DNA from: Quercus robur
Taxonomy: Eukaryota; Streptophyta; Magnoliopsida; Fagales; Fagaceae
Direction of reading: 5' to 3'
DNA length: 64,000 bases
NCBI RefSeq assembly: GCF_932294415.1
Contig: NC_065545.1
Span: forward strand, 21,298,357 to 21,362,356
The translations under genes and the position numbers were made by a program. The notes beneath the pieces were generated by a model. It saw only the letters and a program-made list of their open reading frames with translations, was not told where the DNA came from and searched no databases. Below, piece after piece: positions 55,725-64,000 of this stretch (positions are counted from its first letter, which is position 1; every line of letters begins with the position of its first letter).

Positions 55725-57024
55725 ATTTTCACCTTTCTTTCTTAGCCTATATGCAAGCTTTGATTAGTGATTCCACATCGGGCTCCACACGGAATTGACT
55801 TGACTACCTTAGTGATGGCCCACGGGGTTTCATTCTTCCTGTGCTGACACTTTGGTAATGTCAAGGTTGTTATCGACATGAATATTAACGAATAGTACTA
55901 GGCATGATCAATCACTATTTGTTCTTACATTCTTGTAATTTAATTATTGTATTTTTTAGCCATTTTAATTTGTATCCTATTTTCTAATATTTGTCGCACG
56001 CAGAGACAGCAACCGAGTCCTCACCAATTACTGGCTTCTTTGTTATTGCTGTATCTTCCCAGGTTTGAAATGCATATAGTTTGTTTCCTCCTTTTCTACA
56101 CTAGTTTACACTTTACAGTACATTCCTTCCCTTGGCCTTTTATTTTGTTAGATCTTATTAGTTTGTTATTTAGATACAATTTATCACAGCAATCTTTCAT
56201 TGCTTTCTGAATGTGCTTGTGTCTAAGATTTGAGAAACAGAAACTTGATTCATCTTGCCGCAGAACTGCACTCCAGGCCTTGTCTTTAATTTTTTTTAGT
56301 AATGCTATATACACAAACTATTTTACAACATTTTTACAATATATTGATGTTAAAAATCCTTACTAGTTCTCAATTGAACCCACTACTAATATCACATTTT
56401 TAATTACCAATAACCATCACCACATTTGCTGTTTGTAAAAACAATTTGTGCCTGTAGCATTACTTTTAATTTTTTATTTATTGAAGAGGTAAACACGTAC
56501 TACCAAAGACAAGAAAACATATCTAAAACTAATATACACAAACCAATAGATAGAATCTACAGCTTACAAAGCAACTAGAGTATTGGTACACCAGTAAATT
56601 TATAGGCACCTAATTGTACACTGAAATTTTCATTTTTATATAAGTATAGATTATTATGCTTTGTTTTTGGTTCCTAAAGAGAATGCAGGATCATCACCAA
56701 AGAAAACAAAATTTACATTTAGAAATATTGTTTGGGAGCAACCAAAAATATTTAAGGCCTAAATTTTCTTGGTAGAGTTGAGTACGGCTTTTGCTAGTAA
56801 GAGTCTTTCGGCTTAGAGGCACTTTCGGCCCTCTCCATATAAGTGCTCAGCTTTTAAGCCCTAAAGAAATATCACACCTACACCCTGCCATAGTTGCTCT
56901 TAAATTGTAAATAGTAATATAAATAACTAGGACTACAAGAACCTGAGAACTACAAATTATAGATCAAACTCAGTTGCTCCAAAAAATCAGATATAAATGG
57001 GCTGTTGACATTGCAAGCAGCTCA
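55725..57024. other. Gene-free stretch downstream of TRM82 gene
   Basis: No gene supported. It should contain the 3' untranslated region of the TRM82 gene. The left limit of the gene duplication is near 56925. Confidence 0.45.
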
Positions 57025-60000
57025 TCACTGTTTAATTTTTCTATCATTTCTTGCCCTCTTTCTAAATTCTCGTTTCTCTGTAGAGTACTGCTTTTTAACT
57101 AACAAATTGCTCATTGCTGTTTTCACAGCCTCAGCAGCTGCCAGGAAAACTTTTTCCTCAACCGACACACTTCCTTGCAACTTCTCAAGCAGTTTATCTC
57201 CGCCAAGAATCTCATTATCTTCCAAGATGGTTGGATCACCAGGACTACTTTTCTCAAAACCTGAGATGATCCTCACACGGGCCAAAGGAGGGTTATCAAA
57301 ACCATGCAAGTTAGAGACACCTGTCACCATCCACAATAATCCGGCAGAAGAGCTCATCCCTAGGCTTGTTGGAATGAAGGCCTCACCCATTATTGAAACT
57401 AACTGGAAGAATTGAACAGGATAAAAATATAAAAATCATAAATTTTAGTATGCTTCGTGATATATGAGTCTGCATTTAGAAATTCAGTGAAGATGTTGGA
57501 ATTCACACAATTATTAACACAAGACAAGAAGTATGCCTATTTCATGCTAACACAACAGATGAAATCTAATTCTAAAAGGCTGAACATGATAGAGCAATTA
57601 TAAATATCTATGGTAACGTCAATCAACATCAAGAAGCAGATCCACTAGACAATGAATCTATTAAATCAATGCATCAAAAAGTGCCTGATCAAAAGGCGGT
57701 CTGTTCTTGTGGGGAGTTGCACTGTAATACTATTATTATGGCTCAAGTGGTTGATGTCCTTACCCTAGTTATTGAAAGAGTTCGAGTGGAGAGGTCACAG
57801 CTCAACAATACTATTCCTTGCAAGCTGCAATCCAAAATGTTAGTAAGAACTCAGACCACAAACCAAAAAAAGAATCCACCATGAGGACAAGATTCTATAA
57901 GAAAGGCTTAGTGACTTGCCTTTGAGTGGCCACTGCAATCAGTGTACCATCTGGGAAGGTGCATAGATCAGTAACAGCCAGATTGCACTCCTCTTCTTTT
58001 CCATTAGACTCTAAAAGCTCTGCCTTCAGGAAGTATGTGAAAATGAAACAAAGTAAACAACCAGTTTGGTAGAGGAGTTTGAGTAATGTTGTTTGTAGTT
58101 TTTTGAAATACGTGTGAGTAAAGTGTGTGGAAATGTGTGTAAAGTTATTTAAAAACTGAAAATGTGAGTTTGAGCTTGCTTACCAAATAGGCCCTAAGAA
58201 AATTGCACCTCCTAGTTTTAAAAATCCCGACCTATTAGGTGAAGGTAAATGACCTTGAATTTTTGGTAGTATAAACATCATTAATGCAGCCTGGGGTGTA
58301 ATTCAAAGACCACTTATGTTTCTTACGGCTAAAAAACTGTCCATTCCATACAAAACCAAAAAACCATTCTACCCCTAGTTCAAAAACTGAACAAATAAGG
58401 ATCAGGTAATTATTTAAAGACATGTTTTAATTGGTAATTACTTTTTTTTTAATTATTTAATTTACGCATGCACCTGGTAAATTTTGAACCCATGGCCTTA
58501 CCCTACACCCTTCTCATGGAGTAGGAGGTGTTGCTTGAGCTAGAGCTCACTGAAATGCAATTACACACCTAGTGGGTCTTGAAAGCATGACCTCACCCTC
58601 TGATCCACCTTGTTTTTTAAGGAGAGAAGATGCCCTTTGAGCTAGAGCTCATTGGCATTGGAGACAAATTTCATGACTTACTACACCAACCCAGGTGAGG
58701 ACAATGAGTGATATTTCAGAAGAACAACAGGTCAGCTGGAACCTCAGAAAAACTTAGAACAAGTGCAATACCTTTGCTCCAACTTCACAGGTATCAAGGA
58801 GAGATCCAGAGGATATATCCCACAAGCGAACCTGCAAGAGAGGCATGGATCTACTTTTAGTCCAAAACAGTACCTTAAAACAAATGATTTAATATTGCAA
58901 AGTTGTTATGATCTTACTGTTGAATCACCACTTCCAGAGACAAGAAAACCCTGGGGGTAATCTGAAGTGAAAACAAAATCAAGGCAGGATACAAATCTGG
59001 CAATAGATACATGAAAGTGGCAGAAATTACTCTCTAGCAGCTACAACAATAGTCAAACATGAAGATAAAAGATAACTTATGCAATAAAGATTTAACAGGG
59101 AATATTACTACCCTGCAATTGGCACAAAAATTTCAATCACCAACCATGTAAATGCTTACAAAAAGAAAAATGCCAAGTCAAATAAAGTAAGCTTATTGAG
59201 ATATTGTTCCAAATTCACATTTTGGGATATCGATAATTTGAATAAGATCAAACCCAATGATGAATTTTGAAGAAGGAAATAGAACAATTATTTTGAAGAT
59301 GAATCCACTCACTCAGTATGACCAAGGCAAAAACTTTGTATCTCATGAGCTCCATCTAAAGGTTTCTTTGGAAACACAGTAACCTGACATAAGACAAATA
59401 CTTTGTCAAGAGATGGCAAAATGGGAAACAAAAGTAGCTAGAGCACTTATGCAGTAGGTAGGAAAAGTTGGATTACACGAATTTTGAAATCCCGATCAGC
59501 ACTAATAACAAACCTCCCATCTGGTGAAAATTCCTGCAAAGAGTATGCATAGCCAGCTCATATGTCAAAATCATGTAAGAGGGAAATTAATCCATGCAAA
59601 TAAATGAAAAAATAAAAATTAACATCATAACAAGTTTCTTTTCTTTTTTTCTTGAGGAGTCATTGAAAAAAATTTGGAAATTACGAGAAGCTCTGCTGTT
59701 TTATCAATACTCACCAGGCTAGTGATAATGCTACAGTAGTGAGCAAGCAATGGTGCTGCCTTCTTATTGACTAACAGTTGATTGCCATCAAAGCCATCTA
59801 GGTCCACAACCCAAACGACGCCAAATTTGTCAGCAAAGCATACATACAAACTGTCATTGCTCAGGGCAACTGCACTCACTCTTTTCTCAGAGGGCCTATT
59901 CAGAAAGTTGGGAAACTTAATATGAGACAACACAGAAAAACACTGGCAGATTGAATGCAATAGATAGGGGTGGCAATTTTTATCCATATCCATGAACCCG

Positions 60001-62347
60001 TCCATGACCCACCTTATTTGGATAAGTTTTAACCCAACCCATTTAAATATTTGGGTTAAATGGATACAGACTCATTTGGTTATTTAATTAGATGGGTCTA
60101 AATGGATAAATCCACTAATTCCCACTAAACCCATCTAAAATTTAAATTTAAATAAACCCAAATACGAGAATCTGAATTTCTCTTTCTCACGCTCACGCTT
60201 TGCCAATTTCTCCAACCGTGCCAGCTCGCGAGACTTAGCATCCTCGTCACACTCACGGTCTCTATCACGTCGATCTCAATCTCGTTCCCGGTCTCTGTCA
60301 CAGTCCCCGTCACGGTCACGGTCACGGTCACAATCACGATCACAATCACAGTCGCGGTCTCGGTCGCAATCGCTGTGGCGATCGGAATCAAAGGGTTTGC
60401 TAAGATCGTTTCTGTTGTGGTGGTTGTGGCTGTGGTTGTTGGAAGCGGAGGAGAGGAGGCTTTGACGGCTTTTGTTGATTTATCGGCTTCTTTTTTATGG
60501 CGTTTTAGGGCTAAGGCTGCTTCTTGCTGAGATTGTTGCTGTTGTGCTGAGATCGTTCCACTCTGGTTAGGAAAACGGGTTTCACGGTGGAGCTTGTGAC
60601 GTTGACAGCGGAAACATCTTCGGTTAAACTACGTTTCATGGGCTGAGTTCTAGCTCTAAATGGACTATTAGGCTTTTTGAAAGTTTTGGGGATCATGTTC
60701 TTTTAATTTTATGAAGAAAAAGAAAAGATTATATTATATTTTGGATAAATTTTTATTTAAGTGTGCCTTTGGAAGAAGTTGATTTTGCCTTTTGCTTTCT
60801 TTTTTTCTTTTTTTTTCCTTTTTTTTTCAGTTTATTTATTTATTTATTTTTCAAATAATATAAATCTTAACTTATTAAAAAATGAGTTAGTTTTTAACCG
60901 CTCGTTACACATTTAACATAAAATTTATCAAAAATTATATATATTTTTCTATAAATATTATATAATATTATATAAAGAAGTTACCAGAAATCGCATAATC
61001 CAAAGGCACTGTTATAATTTTGATCTGGGTGGTTGGCACTGTTTGTTTGAGAGAGAGAGAGAGAGAGTTCGCTTGGTTAAGTGCAACTAGTTTTAGAGGG
61101 GTCATATTGAGTTAAATGGGTTAAATGGGTGGGTTACTAATTAAATGGGTTGGACGGATAATGGATAATTAATTTATATATAAACAAATCATAAAGGGAT
61201 AAAAGGATAATTACATACCCAACCCATTTATGACCCAAGCTGCCCATTTGCCACCCCTAGCCATAGATGAAGCCATGGTTATAAGACACATATGGCATAG
61301 ATGAGACAAGCAGAACAAATCCTCAATGTCAAAGTTATACCAATCAGATACCATCCAACATTTTGCCTAACCTTAACCAGCCATGTACAAAATCTTAAAC
61401 ATGAAAATTTCACAATCTCCTCTATTAAGAACTCTTAAGCCTTAAAAGTTTCACAATAGATAAGCCAATTGGGGCTTCAAGAACTTACACAGTACAAATG
61501 CAGCACCAAGACTCCGTGGACCATATCTTCACAACTTTATCATCCCCTGCAGATACAAAGAGATAACCATCGGCACTATAACGAATAGCTCTTATGGAAT
61601 CCTTATGAAAGGGCCCGCTGGTATCATCCACCAAAGAAACTGCACTAACCCCTCTGTAAAGGAAGGAAAAAAAGAGAGAAAAAAATTGTTGCTCAATTAC
61701 ATTCTACACTTTCATCGAACGTCAATGCTAGTTCAGAGAGTCAAACACTCATCAAATTTACACTTTTTTCCCCATAAATTCTGATAAATTGGGAACTTTA
61801 TTTCAATTTACAAAAGCCAAAAGGTAAGAACTTTCATCAAAATCAACCTTTAAATGCTCACTTAGTAGCCGAGAAAACGTAAAAAACTGAATTTTAATAA
61901 AATTACCAAACTATGCTGATGCAAGTATTGAACTAAATAAAACATTATAACCAAAAAATGGGTTTTTATTAACTTTCTCTCACATTTCTCAGCAACCAAA
62001 TAAGGCATAAACTTCATGCTTGAGCAAACACCAACACATTATCAACCTCCAATCCGAAATTAAACAAAAAAACACAAACAGAGAGACTAATTATATTAAA
62101 AAGCTTATCTTTTTTCAATAAATGAGCTAAAACCGGGTTGTCCCATGTAACAGATCCGAATAAATATTGGATAAACCAAATTCAAAAGTTGGGAGAACAT
62201 GTTTTTAACTTACTGGAAATCGAAGACGCGAAGGTCCGACCCGACAGCGACGGCAACGGATTTCTGGGTCGGGTGAACCGCTATAAGAGCCGGAGCGACC
62301 TCTATATCTTTGTTGGTCTCTCCCTCTTCGATCAGAGTTTCTTCCAT
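57025..62347 (-). CDS. TRM82: tRNA (guanine-N7-)-methyltransferase WD40 subunit (TRM82/WDR4)
   Basis: Ten exons give 429 residues: 62214-62347, 61489-61653, 59715-59895, 59477-59533, 59313-59383, 58918-58996, 58772-58831, 57920-58023, 57764-57824, 57025-57402. Phases agree throughout. All introns are GT-AG except the one after exon 8, which starts GC. TRM82/WDR4 is the non-catalytic beta-propeller that supports TRM8/METTL1 in making m7G46 in tRNA variable loops. WD-type strands are visible at residues 79-90 (SAGDDKVVKIWS), 171-180 (SADRDFKIRV) and 223-234 (SGSGDSTVRLWD); the N-terminal APALIAVHPTQKSVAVAVGS is typical. The C-terminal exon ends in a basic tail (KREFRKRARNDRKIKQ). The ATG was chosen as the first in frame. 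Intron 2 contains a hAT element. The family call is firm; expression is unknown. Confidence 0.9.
58064..58190. mobile_element. Small MITE in TRM82 intron 8-side, absent from duplicate
   Basis: GTTTGGTAGAGGAGTTTG on the left and TTGCTTACCAAAT on the right are short inverted ends. The paralogous position in the duplicate (about 49475) lacks this block, so insertion or precise loss happened after duplication. Confidence 0.5.
58441..58655 (-). mobile_element. Dimeric tRNA-like SINE in a TRM82 intron
   Basis: On the minus strand two successive units each have an A-box-like GAGCTCTAGCTCAA and a B-box-like TTCAAGACC or GGGTTCAAAATTTACC, and the second unit ends in an A run at about 58442-58450. The dimeric arrangement is shared by the duplicate gene. 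Confidence 0.65.
60130..60697 (-). pseudogene. Captured N-terminus of a PRP28/RH21-like DEAD-box helicase
   Basis: The minus strand has MKRSLTEDVSAV and, a few residues on, KPVFLTRVER, followed after a one-base shift by QSQQEAALALKRHKKEADKS, then an alternating DRDRDRD/DCDRDRE tract and DEDAKSRELARLEKLAKRER. This order (MKRS start, KPVFLTK, Arg/Asp repeat, AKARELARLEKLAEREREKE) is what I recall for plant PRP28-type splicing helicases, upstream of the DEAD-box core. The core itself is absent. A frameshift after LTRVER and an in-frame TGA in the Arg/Asp tract (GAT TGA GAT) disable it. It is inside the hAT element and on the same strand as the host gene. Confidence 0.6.
61054..61068. repeat. GA microsatellite in the hAT element
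   Basis: About eight GA units. Confidence 0.8.
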
Positions 62348-62909
62348 TTTTCTTCTTCTTCTTCGCGAAGAGAGACAACTAGGGTTTTTCTTTTTGAGTT
62401 TCAGTTTCAGGGTTTCGGACCCAACAAAAAGTGTTCTGATGGGTTTAGCCCATCTGGGATTTATTTATGAAGCCCAATGAGCCTATGATAAGTGAAGAAA
62501 CAATACAAGACTACAAGCCCATTTTTTGTGAAGCCCAACTAGAAAATGACAAGAAAATAAACTACACATAACAAGTATAAGACATGTGAGTATTTTTAAA
62601 GTAGGGTAAATGATTCGAGTTACGGAATTAGCAATATATTGTAATTATCTAAAAAAAAAAAAATATGACCAAATAGGCAAAAGAGCCTTGTAACTATACT
62701 CCTTCCCCCAATTATCAAATTATCCACACACCAAAAAAAAAAAAAAAAATTAGACCAAATAATAATTATATGAATTTATGTTGAATTCTTTCATACTTAA
62801 TTTATAGAGTAAACTGCAAGAAAATGGTGGAAAAAGTGTGGTCATTCATTCAAGAAGAACGAGATTGTGTAAAACATTGTGGGTGCAGATTACGTCCAGT
62901 GCCTCCAGT
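62348..62909 (-). promoter_or_regulatory. Probable leader and promoter of the TRM82 gene
   Basis: Immediately upstream of the ATG the minus strand has a GAAGAAGAA-rich leader and AAACCCTAG (62382-62390), a telobox-like motif common near start sites of plant translation-related genes. No clear TATA box was found. The rest is A-rich and otherwise featureless. Confidence 0.3.
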
Positions 62910-63857
62910 CGTAGTTGTCAATATCGTACGATACGCGATACATATCGTATTGTCTACAAAAAGTTTCATATTGTAAGAGCGTATCGTAAATGATCATGAA
63001 TCGTCCAATACATAGATGCATATTATATGAATTGTATCGTATCGGTGAATCGTACGTATCATACGATACATAGACATGTGGGTTTAAAATGAGTTTTTTT
63101 GTTAAAATTTGTGACTTTATTTGATTTAAACAAGTTGTTAGACTTTGTTAACACAAAATTATTGGGAAACTTAATTGAGTCTAATGAAATAGCAAATCCA
63201 TGAGTTTTTTTCCTCCATTCTCTTTCACCTACAAAATTTAGACTATACTCATAACAAACACTTTCATATGTGCAAAATTATTTTCTATGCTATTAATAAT
63301 GTATTAAATGAAAATATAATTTTTTTTTATTTTGTTATTATTATTTTGAGTCTAAAAGGCTAGAATGCCAAGAAAACATATAAAGAAAAAATTATTAGAA
63401 TAAAAAAAAAACCAAAAAAAGAAGAAGTAAATGTTGATAATAATAAAGAAAATGTCTATCAAAAAATAATTTTACAAGATGCTGAACATGATGATAACAT
63501 TGACTTAGATGGAGTTCATTAGTCAAGATGACGAAAATATATTATTATTTTGGTTCATATATCATGTATTACTTCTGAGTTTAATCAAATTTGAATGTAC
63601 ATGTTATAAACATAAGTTAATTTGATTTATTTAGTTAGCTTTGTTAAATTTTATTACATAAGTAATGATTAAATTGGTCGTTAGTTAAATATATTTTGAA
63701 TTTATAATGAATAAATAACTTTTATATATGCATATCAATAATTATTTTATAATTTTATTAGGTATTTATGTATTTTACGATATACGATTCGATATAATAC
63801 ACAATACAAAAAAATCAAAAATTGACTCGCAATACGATTTACGATTTGACAACTATG
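62910..63857. mobile_element. hAT-like element with TATCGTA subterminal repeats
   Basis: The ends read CGTAGTTGTCAATATCGTA and, reverse-complemented, CATAGTTGTCAAATCGTA. Subterminal TATCGTA/TACGATA motifs are frequent at 62930-63070 and again at 63775-63845. The 8-bp flanks (CCTCCAGT and CACGATCA) do not match, so the duplication is lost or the ends are misjudged. It is similar in style to the element at 23400-25246. No transposase. Confidence 0.55.
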
Positions 63858-63864
63858 CACGATC

Positions 63865-63898
63865 ATGACATGTGTTCTTAAAAAAGAACACATGTCAT
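63865..63898. repeat. 15-bp perfect inverted repeat
   Basis: ATGACATGTGTTCTT at 63865-63879 and its exact reverse complement at 63884-63898, separated by AAAA. Confidence 0.85.
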
Positions 63899-64000
63899 AA
63901 TCACAATGGTCCAATGTCACAGCACACTCTGGACCTAAGCTGCATACAAACGTTGTAATTTGTGTATGAATAATTGTGTTGGTTCGATGCTGAATTTGAC

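Larger units (their letters stand above)
59965..61259. mobile_element. hAT element carrying a helicase-gene fragment
   Basis: The ends are TAGGGGTGGCAATTTTTATCC and, reverse-complemented, TAGGGGTGGCAAATGGGCAGC. GCAATAGA (59957-59964) and GCCATAGA (61260-61267) match at 7 of 8 bases. Subterminal AACCCATTTA/TAAATGGGTT motifs repeat on both arms. It lies in intron 2 of the TRM82 gene. There is no transposase; the interior holds a captured coding piece (60130-60697). Confidence 0.9.

Noticed and set aside
60125..60391. Frames giving Thr/Val/Ile repeats (minus) or Ser/Arg repeats (plus)
   Set aside because: Other frames of the captured Arg/Asp-rich helicase segment; only the DRDRD frame joins recognisable sequence on both sides.
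62138..62470. Plus-strand 110-codon frame
   Set aside because: Antisense shadow of TRM82 exon 1.
1..64000. CRISPR array, prophage, operon, toxin or defence system
   Set aside because: No evenly spaced repeats with unique spacers, no bacterial gene organisation; the tandem arrays here are head-to-tail without spacers and sit in plant retroelements.

Overview
The window looks like nuclear DNA from a plant, most likely a woody eudicot (oak/chestnut-type genomes are one possibility, but that is only an impression). It has AT-rich intergenic DNA, spliced genes with GT-AG introns, an FLZ zinc-finger gene, a CC-NBS-LRR resistance-gene relic and dense layers of transposons. I see no prokaryotic, organellar or CRISPR-like content. 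Only two host genes look intact, both on the minus strand: a two-exon FCS-like zinc finger gene (12653-13946, 295 aa) and a ten-exon TRM82/WDR4-type WD40 gene (57025-62347, 429 aa), the non-catalytic subunit of the tRNA m7G46 methyltransferase.

Layout. 1-9361: a Ty3/gypsy element on the minus strand with a 2.45 kb LTR, reduced to RNase H and integrase fragments and filled with minisatellites. 9362-17070: a Helitron end, plain AT-rich DNA and the FLZ gene. 17071-25430: a LINE tail, three solo LTRs with target-site duplications (TSDs), a hAT element with one of those solo LTRs nested inside it, and a SINE. 27027-31250: a foldback MITE, a terminal-inverted-repeat (TIR) element carrying a short-chain dehydrogenase fragment, LINE and SINE remnants and another hAT. 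32390-44753: a composite bounded by a perfect 13-bp duplication. It is a LINE that received a gypsy element; the gypsy LTR later received a hAT element, and a deletion then fused the LINE endonuclease to the gypsy gag. The gypsy relic keeps an antisense extra gene with its own TATA box. 44754-48231: a hAT and a 1.36 kb Helitron.

48355-62347 is the host-gene cluster. A 5'-truncated duplicate of the TRM82 gene (pseudogene) and the intact TRM82 gene flank a broken CC-NBS-LRR gene, which is itself interrupted by a Mutator-like insertion. The duplicate carries a 360-bp solo LTR that the intact copy lacks, so the intact copy serves as an empty-site control. Intron 2 of the intact gene contains a hAT element that has captured the N-terminal coding part of what looks like a PRP28/RH21-type DEAD-box splicing helicase. 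62910-63857 is one more hAT-like element.

I did not find a convincing new biological system. The observations most worth checking are the LINE-gypsy-hAT composite with its exact outer duplication, the two gene-fragment captures by TIR elements, the antisense retrotransposon gene with its own promoter, and the minisatellite-built gypsy element. Splice sites and coordinates were worked out by eye; family assignments rest on recognised motifs, not on database searches.
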